Below, piece by piece: positions 8,887-15,062 of a stretch of 23,003 nt of DNA. Origin of the DNA: Oscillospiraceae bacterium (GTDB taxonomy: Bacteria; Bacillota; Clostridia; Oscillospirales; Oscillospiraceae). How positions within the stretch are numbered: position 1 is the first letter of the stretch; every line of letters starts with the position of its first letter. The stretch spans positions 1 through 23,003 of the forward strand of contig JAHHSH010000026.1 in NCBI GenBank assembly GCA_020025345.1. Reading direction: 5' to 3'. Under the pieces are notes generated by a model. The model ran no database searches. It saw nothing but the letters and a program-made list of their open reading frames with translations, and was not told the origin of the DNA. The position numbers were made by a program, and so were the translations under genes.

Positions 8887-9600
8887 TCAATAGTGGAAGT
8901 CCCGGCCTTCTTCGCCAAACTCCGCCACGCGGATGCGATAGGCCTCCATGGCGGCCTCCTCGAAGGCCAATTTCTCACAATCTGCGCCCATCAGCCTCAA
9001 AAGATACTTGGTGAAGGGGGGATTGAGCACCAGCAGCGGCCCGGTGAGATAGGTGGCCAGCAGGTTGTTTTTCCGCCAGCCCTCCTCGGTAGTGGTCTCG
9101 TTGCGGCCCACGCCCTTCACTGTTTCGAAGAGCGCCTCGCCGGCCGGGAAGCCGTAGGTGTGACCGAACAGGCTCTTGAAGCCCACGATGTCCATATCCT
9201 GGAATTTGCCCAGATAGAAGCTGTTGTGACGGTTCATCATGTGGTACTCGGCGTGGGTCGGCAGGATGCCCAGCCCCTCCAAGCGCCAGCCTTGATCGTC
9301 CACGGCGTATTCGCTGAAGGCGTCCAGCGTATTGCCGGTAATGAGCATCAGCTGCCCCGCCTCCAGCTTGTGGAGCAGTTCTTCTTTCACGGGTGTCAGT
9401 GCGTCCACGACCAGAGAGAGGCCCTTTTCCGTGGTGCTGCCCAGATAGACAAGGGCGATGTCCTCGTCGAGGAAACGGGGACGGGACTTGAGGTCCGTCT
9501 CCACGATCTCCAGTTCTGGGCAGGACTGGTGCAGATAGCGAATGTTCATAAGATCACCGCAGAGATTGCAGATCTCCGGGAAGAGAATTTCTACTTTCAT
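8887..9600 (-). CDS. gatD: GatD-like class I amidotransferase subunit with both glutaminase residues replaced
   Basis: The gene overlaps murT by four bases (ATGA) and encodes 237 residues of the CobB/CobQ-like glutamine amidotransferase fold. In other bacteria GatD supplies ammonia from glutamine to MurT, which amidates the D-glutamate of lipid II. The scaffold is recognisable: NLCGDLMNI near 12-20, GLGILPTHAEY near 109-119, IVGFKSLFGHTYG near 138-150 and TYLTGPLL at 183-190. The nucleophile position of the usual ICGGYQ is ITGNTL here (Thr88 for Cys), the histidine of the usual TYLHGPLL is Thr186, and the GGGSDREQ-like region reads YLGSTTEKG. Staphylococcus aureus GatD uses Cys94 and His189, close to these positions. 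The frame is intact and translationally coupled, so this looks like a maintained but altered subunit. Glutaminase loss is inferred from alignment by eye. Confidence 0.85.
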   Translation of the reverse strand: MKVEILFPEICNLCGDLMNIRYLHQSCPELEIVETDLKSRPRFLDEDIALVYLGSTTEKGLSLVVDALTPVKEELLHKLEAGQLMLITGNTLDAFSEYAVDDQGWRLEGLGILPTHAEYHMMNRHNSFYLGKFQDMDIVGFKSLFGHTYGFPAGEALFETVKGVGRNETTTEEGWRKNNLLATYLTGPLLVLNPPFTKYLLRLMGADCEKLAFEEAAMEAYRIRVAEFGEEGRDFHY

Positions 9601-10988
9601 GCCTGTACCTCCTTGCCGCGCTCTGTGGCAATGGTTTTCATGTGGTCATAGACCTTGTAGGCTAGAGCCAGAGAGTCCGTGCCGTAGAGGATATACACAT
9701 CATCCCCCGGCGTGTAGTGCAAAAGCTCGGCGGCCTTGAACTCGTCGGATTCGCACACGATCTTCTCCTCCGGCACACCGGCCATCAGAAGCCGCAGCCG
9801 ATAGTCGGCGGCGCGGGCACCGGCGCAGACGATCTGCTCGATACTCTCGTCGGCCAAAAACTCGAAGTCTGCGTCGAAGATCCAGCAGGTGTTCTCCGAC
9901 CAGTGATGAGTGTCACCCAGACAGTTCATCATCAGGAGAAGCTCCTTGCGTCCCGGGCGGTGGGCAATGTAGTCAAAGGCACGGGAACCGGCCAGAGCGT
10001 TTTTCTCCTTGGACATCTGGCGCACCAGCGTGACCTTGCCCACCTGCTCTTCGCTGTGGCGGCTGGCGGTGATGGCGCTCTCGGCCATCAAGGGCAGAAT
10101 CTCCTCGTGGCTGAATCCCAGCTGCCGGAGGAGGGAGATCACGGTTACCATGTTGTAGACGTTGAAAACGCTGTCGGTAATGAGGTGGTAGTTGTGCTGT
10201 ACGCCGTCCTCCCACAGCTCCATGCTGCCGCCTTCCATGTCCACGTTCTTGGCAAGATACAGGGCGTCGGGGGAGTGGAAGCCGCAGTCGCGGCACACGG
10301 CGCGGCCGATGTGGTGGTAGCGGCGGAACGCATAGTCCAGCTTGCCGCTGCACTTGGGGCAGATGCGCACATCGTCAATGAGGTTCACGCACTCCTGCGT
10401 GTCGCCCTCCATTTTGTCGATGCCGAAATAGACGCGCTCATTGTCCGGGGCAACGCCGGCGATGATAAGGTCATCGGCGTTCAACAGGAGCTTGGCGCTC
10501 TTGGGGATGGAGCGGGTGAGCACATCGGCAATGAAATAGGGGTGGGCGTTGCGCATAATAGAGTCGCGGAAAAGATTGGTGATGGCCACATAGGTGGGGG
10601 GCACGAAGGGGAAAATGCGGATGGAGGCCCGCTCGTCCACTTCGAGAACCGCCAGATCGTACTCCGGACGGATGCGCCCGGTGAGGGTGCAGCCACGGAG
10701 CAGTGCCGTGGAAATGCCGGAGGCGATGTTGGAGCCTGCCCGGTTGGAGAGCACCTTTTTGCCGGACTTTTCCAGAATGTCGCCTACGAGGTTGGATACA
10801 GTGGTCTTGCCGTTGGTGCCGGTGATGGCCACCACGGTGTCGGGTCGGCCGATGTAGCGCAGAAAATCAGGACACAGCCGCAGCGCCAGCGAGCCGGGAA
10901 AGTCCGTGCCGTTGTGGTGGGTGATCTTCAGCGCCGGAATGGACAGCTTTGCCATCCAGAGCGCAAAGAGAAAGCGCAGTTTACCCAT
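9597..10988 (-). CDS. murT: MurT-type lipid II isoglutaminyl synthase, Mur-ligase subunit
   Basis: MurT activates the alpha-carboxyl of D-Glu in lipid II with ATP for amidation by ammonia delivered from GatD. The 463-residue protein has the Mur ligase P-loop GTNGKTT at 57-63, a Cys4 zinc ribbon inserted in the central domain (Cys210, 213, 232, 235), FNVYNM near 275 and a C-terminal DUF1727 domain with DADFE at 372-376, in the region where the S. aureus enzyme is thought to contribute an Asp to the shared active site. ATG 10988 is chosen because AAAGGGAG lies 9 bases upstream; an in-frame ATG ten codons earlier lacks this. The gene is 32 bases after mnmG and overlaps gatD by four bases. Unlike its partner, MurT looks intact. 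Confidence 0.93.
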   Translation of the reverse strand: MGKLRFLFALWMAKLSIPALKITHHNGTDFPGSLALRLCPDFLRYIGRPDTVVAITGTNGKTTVSNLVGDILEKSGKKVLSNRAGSNIASGISTALLRGCTLTGRIRPEYDLAVLEVDERASIRIFPFVPPTYVAITNLFRDSIMRNAHPYFIADVLTRSIPKSAKLLLNADDLIIAGVAPDNERVYFGIDKMEGDTQECVNLIDDVRICPKCSGKLDYAFRRYHHIGRAVCRDCGFHSPDALYLAKNVDMEGGSMELWEDGVQHNYHLITDSVFNVYNMVTVISLLRQLGFSHEEILPLMAESAITASRHSEEQVGKVTLVRQMSKEKNALAGSRAFDYIAHRPGRKELLLMMNCLGDTHHWSENTCWIFDADFEFLADESIEQIVCAGARAADYRLRLLMAGVPEEKIVCESDEFKAAELLHYTPGDDVYILYGTDSLALAYKVYDHMKTIATERGKEVQA

Positions 10989-11004
10989 AAAAATCGTCTC
11001 CCTT

Positions 11005-11020
11005 TTGTGATTTATCACAA
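11005..11020. promoter_or_regulatory. Palindrome TTGTGAT-N2-ATCACAA between mnmG and murT
   Basis: The 16 bases TTGTGATTTATCACAA have perfect 7-base arms. They occupy half of the mnmG-murT gap, directly after the mnmG stop and just upstream of the murT ribosome binding site. The pattern resembles sites of CRP/FNR- or Rex-type regulators but does not match either spacing exactly. In RNA it could form a 6-pair stem with a UAAA loop that may protect or expose the murT start. I see no T-run, so it is not a terminator. Confidence 0.45.
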
Positions 11021-12889
11021 TTATTTTGTCTGTAAGTAGATCATCAGTGCGGCGATGTCCGCCGGGGACACGCCGGAAATGCGGCTGGCCTGTCCCAAAT
11101 TGCGGGGCTGGATCTGCCCCAGTTTTTCCCGCGCCTCCAGACGCAGACCTTGGATGTTGGTGTAGTCCATGTGGTCGGGCAGGGGGTGCTTTTCCAGCTG
11201 CTCAAACTCCGCCACCTGCTTTTTCTGCCGGCGGATGTAGCCCTCGTACTTCACCCGGATGGCCACCTGTTCCGCCACGGCGGGGGAGAGGGTGGGGGCG
11301 TTGGGATCAAAGGCCATCACGTCCTCGTAGCTCAGCTGGGGACGGCGCAGAAGGTCAATGAGCCGCGCGCCGTCGCTGACCGGGGCTGTGCCGCGCTCCT
11401 CCAAAAGCCGGTTGAGCGCCGCCGTGGTGGGGACGCCGGTGTGCTCCAAGCGGTGGATCTCCCGCTCTACGGCATCGTATTTCTCCTCCACCTGCCGCAG
11501 CCGCTCGTCAGACACAAGACCGATGCGGTGGCCAATGACGCATAGCCGCTGATCGGCGTTATCCTGCCGCAGCAGCAGCCGGTATTCTGAGCGCGAGGTC
11601 ATCATGCGGTAGGGTTCCTCGGTACCCTTGGTCACCAGATCGTCGATGAGCGTACCGATGTAGCTCTCACTGCGCTTGAGGATCAAGGGTTCCCGGCCCA
11701 GCAGCGCCATAGCAGCGTTGACGCCGGCCACGAAGCCCTGCACCGCCGCCTCCTCATAGCCGGAGGAGCCGTTGAACTGTCCGGCACCGTAGAGACCGGG
11801 GACGGTCTTGGTTTCCAGCGTTGGCCGGAGTGCCAGCGGGTCAATGCAGTCATATTCAATGGCGTAAGCGGGGCGCATCATCTCCGCGTGCTCCAAGCCC
11901 GGCACCGTGCGCATCATCTCCCGCTGCACTTCCTCGGGCATGGAGGAGGAGAAGCCCTGAATATACATCTCCTCCGTGTCAAGGCCCATAGGCTCAATGA
12001 AGAGCTGGTGGCGGGGCTTGTCGGCAAAGCGCACCACCTTCGTCTCAATGGACGGGCAGTACCGGGGGCCGACGCCCTCGATGACGCCGGAGTAGATGGG
12101 GCTGCGGTCGAGATTGTCCATAATAATGCGGTGCGTCTCCGGCGTGGTATAGGTGAGATAGCACACCGCCCGATTTTCAAGGGGGGTCTCCGTGGTGAAG
12201 CTGAAGGGCTGGGGGTGTTCATCGCCCCGCTGCAGCTCCATCTGGGAGAAGTCGATGCTCCGGGCATTGACACGGGGCGGCGTTCCGGTTTTGAACCGCC
12301 GTAGAGGCAGCCCCAGACGGAGCAGCGCATCGGTGAGCGGCCCGGAGGCGTGCATCCCGTCCGGCCCGGAATCCTCCACGCACTCGCCCACGATGGTGCG
12401 GCCCTGAAGATAGGTGCCGGTGCAGAGGATCACCGCCTTGACTTCAAAAACGGCGCCGGTGCGCAGCACCACATGGCTGACGCGGCCCTCGGTGGTGCGG
12501 ATGTCCACCACTTCTGCCTGCCGCAGCTGCAGGTGCGGCTGCTTTTCCAGTGTGTGCTTCATCACCTGTTGATAGGTGCGGCGATCTGCCTGTGCCCGCA
12601 GAGAGTGGACGGCAGGCCCTTTGCCCCGGTTGAGCATACGGTATTGAATGCAGGCCTTGTCGGCTGCCTTGGCCATCTCGCCGCCCAGTGCGTCCAGTTC
12701 CCGCACCAAATGGCCCTTGGCGGTGCCGCCGATGGCGGGGTTACAGGGCAGGTTGCCCACGGCGTCCAGATTGATGGTGAAGCACACCGTCTCCAGCCCC
12801 AGCCGTGCCGCCGCCAGCGCCGCCTCGATTCCGGCGTGACCGGCGCCCACCACGGCAATATCAAATTGTCCTGCTAAGAATTCTTTCAT
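11021..12889 (-). CDS. mnmG: tRNA uridine-5-carboxymethylaminomethyl modification enzyme MnmG (GidA)
   Basis: With MnmE, this FAD enzyme installs the (carboxymethyl)aminomethyl group on U34 of certain tRNAs. It has 622 residues, near the 629 of E. coli. The N-terminal dinucleotide fold reads VVGAGHAGIEAA (about 14-25), followed by the signature NLPCNPAIGGTAKGHLVRELDALGG in consecutive blocks near 46-70 and by ARSIDFSQMELQRGDE and CPSIETKVVRF. The C-terminal helical region includes HMDYTNIQGLRLEAREKL. AGGAAGG lies 9 bases before the ATG. mnmE, often a neighbour elsewhere, is not in the window. Here mnmG heads a run into murT, gatD, alr and an ATP-grasp gene. Confidence 0.97.
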   Translation of the reverse strand: MKEFLAGQFDIAVVGAGHAGIEAALAAARLGLETVCFTINLDAVGNLPCNPAIGGTAKGHLVRELDALGGEMAKAADKACIQYRMLNRGKGPAVHSLRAQADRRTYQQVMKHTLEKQPHLQLRQAEVVDIRTTEGRVSHVVLRTGAVFEVKAVILCTGTYLQGRTIVGECVEDSGPDGMHASGPLTDALLRLGLPLRRFKTGTPPRVNARSIDFSQMELQRGDEHPQPFSFTTETPLENRAVCYLTYTTPETHRIIMDNLDRSPIYSGVIEGVGPRYCPSIETKVVRFADKPRHQLFIEPMGLDTEEMYIQGFSSSMPEEVQREMMRTVPGLEHAEMMRPAYAIEYDCIDPLALRPTLETKTVPGLYGAGQFNGSSGYEEAAVQGFVAGVNAAMALLGREPLILKRSESYIGTLIDDLVTKGTEEPYRMMTSRSEYRLLLRQDNADQRLCVIGHRIGLVSDERLRQVEEKYDAVEREIHRLEHTGVPTTAALNRLLEERGTAPVSDGARLIDLLRRPQLSYEDVMAFDPNAPTLSPAVAEQVAIRVKYEGYIRRQKKQVAEFEQLEKHPLPDHMDYTNIQGLRLEAREKLGQIQPRNLGQASRISGVSPADIAALMIYLQTK

Positions 12890-12929
12890 ATATCCAGCCT
12901 TCCTGGTTTTCGTTTTACATACTTATAAT

Positions 12930-12958
12930 CTAATACTTTATTATATATGATTTGTCAA
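12930..12958 (-). promoter_or_regulatory. Predicted sigma-A promoter of the mnmG-murT-gatD-alr run
   Basis: On the minus strand a consensus -35 TTGACA (12958-12953), a 17-base spacer and TATTAG (12935-12930) lie 41 bases above the mnmG start. No other convincing promoter is visible inside the run down to 6644, though alr and the ATP-grasp gene have gaps of 21 and 74 bases before them. Confidence 0.6.
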
Positions 12959-13030
12959 TGGAAACGCAAGTGCTACTGTGAGAATGTACGAAAAAACTGT
13001 AAAGAATTTGTTAAATGTAACGGTAAGCCC

Positions 13031-13059
13031 TTGCGATTATTCCAGAGCAGTGCTATAGT
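13031..13059 (+). promoter_or_regulatory. Strong extended -10 promoter of the 25-codon ORF
   Basis: The -35 is TTGCGA (13031-13036), the spacer 17 bases and the -10 TATAGT (13054-13059), with TGC immediately before the -10 (extended -10). Transcription would begin near 13066, 30 bases before the small ORF. Confidence 0.7.
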
Positions 13060-13095
13060 ATACTCATAACAAAATGAAAGGAGCGTGATATTACG

Positions 13096-13173
13096 ATGCT
13101 GAACAAGTTAGTCAAGGGCGATCTGGACGATATGATCTTCGCAGGCTGCGATTGCCGTCCCAGTGAGCGCTAA
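13096..13173 (+). CDS. Small ORF, 25 residues with a Cys-x-Cys motif, unknown function
   Basis: The peptide starts MLNKLVKGD, continues through an acidic patch (Asp9, Asp11, Asp12) and a hydrophobic MIF, and ends with AGCDCRPSER, so Cys18 and Cys20 form a CxC pair. AAAGGAG at 13077-13083 lies 12 bases upstream of the ATG, rather far but usable; an in-frame TGA just above rules out a longer form. Promoter, ORF and terminator together make a transcript of about 150 bases, complete in itself. I do not recognise the family. No radical-SAM, lanthionine or export gene is nearby, so there is no support for calling it a modified peptide precursor. It might instead be a metal-binding micro-protein, a leader peptide or the coding part of a dual-function small RNA. 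Confidence 0.5.
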   Translation: MLNKLVKGDLDDMIFAGCDCRPSER

Positions 13174-13190
13174 GGAAACAGCGCGCAGAC

Positions 13191-13226
13191 AAAAACCACG
13201 CCGAGGGGCGTGGCATTTTGCTTTTT
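13191..13226 (+). terminator. Rho-independent terminator after the 25-codon ORF
   Basis: CCACGCC (13196-13202) pairs with GGCGTGG (13207-13213) around a GAGG loop, with AAAAA before and a T-rich tail CATTTTGCTTTTT after. It lies 22 bases past the ORF stop. A separate 15-base palindrome, GGGGAAAATTTCCCC, follows at 13229-13243; I cannot assign it a role. Confidence 0.75.
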
Positions 13227-13275
13227 ATGGGGAAAATTTCCCCTCTTCATATAGAGATCACCCGCAAAGAAAAGC

Positions 13276-13309
13276 GGCACAGGCATTATGCCCTGTGCCG
13301 TCTTTTTTT
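13276..13309. terminator. Bidirectional terminator at the end of lit
   Basis: GGCACAGG (13276-13283) pairs with CCTGTGCC (13292-13299) around an 8-base loop, followed by GTCTTTTTTT on the plus strand. On the minus strand the stem is followed by GCTTTTCTTT. The lit stop codon (13286-13288) lies in the loop, so the hairpin can end lit transcription and back up the small ORF's terminator. Confidence 0.75.
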
Positions 13310-13951
13310 ATTTTCCCGGAAATCCCACCACACAAGAAGGCCGCACAGCAAAAGGAGCGTCCCTAAAATGAGGAGGGCGCAGTTGCGGAAATATTCCTGC
13401 GGCAGCAGAAAAATGATGGGGTCGGCGTTTGCATCGAGGATCCAGTTGCTCTTGCCGGGGAAGAAAAGTCCGTGGAACACCGTGAAAGCCCGGTTAAAGT
13501 TGATGGCCGACAGCAGGCCGATGAGGAGAAAGGCTGCGCCTAAGCCGCAGGCGCTCCAAAAGCCGGGGCTGTGAGAGAGGAAGCGATAATTTGCAAATCC
13601 CGCCTTTTTCCGCCAGATGGCAAGTCCTGCCAGTACCACAAGAGAGGTGGCGAGCACAGAGAGATCCAGTACAAAGAGAAAACGCACGTCGGCAAAGTGG
13701 GCAGCACCGCTGGTAGAAAAGGGGAGCACACCGGCGGCAAAATCCGACCGCAGCCCCAGACAGTAGTCCATCACATCGTCGTAGGCCGCAAGAATCTGCT
13801 CCCGATTGAGGCCCAGCACGCCCTCCAAGTGCAGGGGACCGATGTGCCATGCGTAGAAAGGACGCAGGAGCAGGGGCACGGCAATGGAACCGAAGAGTAT
13901 CGCCAGCGCCGTGGCGATGGCGGTGAGGATGCTGCTGATTTTAGATGCCAT
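13286..13951 (-). CDS. lit: DUF1461/TIGR01906 membrane protein, Lit-type lipoprotein intramolecular transacylase
   Basis: A 221-residue integral membrane protein with a hydrophobic N-terminal segment (about 7-30), further membrane spans near 91-112, 133-150 and 191-208, and a basic tail. The pattern FTVFHGLFFPGKSNW at 156-170 (His160), followed by a DPIIFLLPQEYF stretch, matches the conserved block of DUF1461. Characterised members (Lit of low-GC Gram-positives) move an acyl chain from the diacylglyceryl group to the N-terminal Cys amine, producing lyso-form lipoproteins. ATG 13951 is preferred because AAGGAAG lies just upstream; a longer form starting 30 codons earlier would run into the glpP terminator. 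It appears to be transcribed alone. Family assignment is fairly secure; activity is inferred. Confidence 0.75.
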   Translation of the reverse strand: MASKISSILTAIATALAILFGSIAVPLLLRPFYAWHIGPLHLEGVLGLNREQILAAYDDVMDYCLGLRSDFAAGVLPFSTSGAAHFADVRFLFVLDLSVLATSLVVLAGLAIWRKKAGFANYRFLSHSPGFWSACGLGAAFLLIGLLSAINFNRAFTVFHGLFFPGKSNWILDANADPIIFLLPQEYFRNCALLILGTLLLLCGLLVWWDFRENKKRRHRA

Positions 13952-14019
13952 AGAGAGCACTTCCTTTATAATCAACACAGGGGAGATTTCACGATCGATG
14001 CGGCAGGCGCACAATGGAA

Positions 14020-14055
14020 AATCCTGTCTGCATCGTATCACAGACAGGATTTTTT
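14020..14055. terminator. Terminator after glpP
   Basis: ATCCTGTCTG (14021-14030) pairs with CAGACAGGAT (14041-14050) across a 10-base loop. On the minus strand the stem runs into TTTT, ending the glp operon 18 bases beyond the glpP stop; the plus-strand side also ends in six T. Confidence 0.8.
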
Positions 14056-14072
14056 AGCAAGTATGGAAAAGA

Positions 14073-14636
14073 TTACAGCCCCCACAGATCGCTGTCGCTG
14101 GTGGAGACGCACCGCGCACCGGCACCCAGCGCCGAGAGAATGTCGGCTTTGTCGCTGAGGAGTCCCCCGGCAATAAGAGGGACACGGATCTCCCGGCTGA
14201 GCCGCTCGATGACCTGCGGCATGGCACCGGGCAGCACCTCAATGGCGTCGGGCCGGGCATCCTCCGACTCCTGGCGGAGATTGCTCATGGCCTTGGAGTC
14301 GATGATGAATACGCGCAGCACCGACAGAAGTCCCAGCTCCCGGCTGCGCCGCACCAGATGGGGGCGGGTGGAGATGATACCGTCCGCGCCGCAGTGGTGC
14401 AGAAAGTCCACGGCGATCTCTTTGGAAGCCAGACCCACCACCAGATCGGCGTGTACCACGACCTTCTTCCCAGCCTCGTGGAGGCGGCGGAGCAGGCTTT
14501 CGATATTGAGAATGTCGCCGCAGAGCAGGAAAACCACCTCGCCGGGACAGGCGAGACAGGTGTCCAGCTGCGCCGGATCTTTCAGAGCGGGGACAACGGC
14601 CTGCCGCTCCATGGTGTCGATCAAACTGTGGGGCAT
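14073..14636 (-). CDS. glpP: Glycerol-3-phosphate-responsive antiterminator
   Basis: GlpP binds glycerol-3-phosphate and the leader RNA of glp genes and lets RNA polymerase pass a terminator. The 187-residue protein matches the family length (Bacillus GlpP about 190). Visible blocks are VVHADLVVGLASKEIAVDFL, GADGIISTRP near 90, VFIIDSKAMSNL and IEVLPGAMPQVIERL, then VPLIAGGLLSDKADI and the end GARCVSTSDSDLWGL, all typical of this TIM-barrel-like family. ATG 14636 follows a GGGAGG site; an upstream in-frame ATG would overlap the promoter. It is the last gene of the run below the GlpA-like gene and also has a promoter of its own. The hairpin in the operon leader (17797-17854) is its likely target. 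Confidence 0.92.
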   Translation of the reverse strand: MPHSLIDTMERQAVVPALKDPAQLDTCLACPGEVVFLLCGDILNIESLLRRLHEAGKKVVVHADLVVGLASKEIAVDFLHHCGADGIISTRPHLVRRSRELGLLSVLRVFIIDSKAMSNLRQESEDARPDAIEVLPGAMPQVIERLSREIRVPLIAGGLLSDKADILSALGAGARCVSTSDSDLWGL

Positions 14637-14652
14637 AGGTACGACCTCCCAA

Positions 14653-14702
14653 TGTGATACTATTATATAATATATGATATCACACCACAGCGCACCGTGC
14701 AA
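14653..14702 (-). promoter_or_regulatory. glpP promoter overlapped by a TGTGATA inverted repeat
   Basis: On the minus strand the -35 TTGCAC (14702-14697), a 17-base spacer and the -10 TATCAT (14679-14674) suggest a promoter in the 69-base gap before glpP. The 7-base inverted repeat TGTGATA (14653-14659) and TATCACA (14678-14684) brackets the -10 and start region with an 18-base AT-only core, so a dimeric regulator bound there could block initiation. Confidence 0.5.
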
Positions 14703-14705
14703 GCG

Positions 14706-15062
14706 TCAAGCGCTGCGGGTGGCGATCAGCGCCACACCGGTGCCGCAGATGCTGGGATCAATCACATCGCCCAGCTGCACCGGGGCAGTGACGTGGATGC
14801 GTCCCATAGCCCGGGCGACTTCTGCCACCTTATCCTTGGGGACGGGGGCAGCCGTGCGGACAGACAGCACGGGCAGTGCGCCGCCGGTGAGACGGACAGT
14901 GCCGGTGACCGTGCGCTCAGGGGCCACGCACTCCTTGCGGGCATAGTCGTCGCCGCGGCGGCAGGTGTTGCCGGTGACGGCGGTGACGGTTCCGTTTTCA
15001 ATGGTGGCTGTCAGGGTGCAGCCCATGGGACAGCCGATACAGGTCAAAATACGCTCACTCAT
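14706..15062 (-). CDS. DUF1667 protein, Cys-rich third component of the glycerol-3-phosphate dehydrogenase module
   Basis: A 118-residue soluble protein with Cys8, Cys11 and Cys15 in CIGCPMGC, then Cys34 and Cys45. The spacing suggests an iron-sulfur or zinc site. DUF1667 proteins are regularly found after a GlpA-like and an FAD/NAD oxidoreductase in Clostridia, where they may play the part of the electron-transfer subunit of anaerobic glycerol-3-phosphate dehydrogenase. Its ATG overlaps the stop of the upstream gene by four bases (ATGA), and GAGGAGGGG precedes it, so translation is coupled. The electron-transfer role is inferred from context and cysteines. Confidence 0.85.
   Translation of the reverse strand: MSERILTCIGCPMGCTLTATIENGTVTAVTGNTCRRGDDYARKECVAPERTVTGTVRLTGGALPVLSVRTAAPVPKDKVAEVARAMGRIHVTAPVQLGDVIDPSICGTGVALIATRSA

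Noticed and set aside
7948..9651. Plus-strand open frame of 567 codons opposite alr and gatD
   Set aside because: It spans two well-supported minus-strand genes and their gap, and shows no domain of its own.
9717..11039. Plus-strand open frame of 440 codons opposite murT
   Set aside because: Shadow of murT, with no ribosome binding site and a repetitive Gly/Val/His composition.
13163..13574. Plus-strand frames overlapping the small-ORF terminator and lit
   Set aside because: They cross two terminators and lie opposite the well-supported lit gene.
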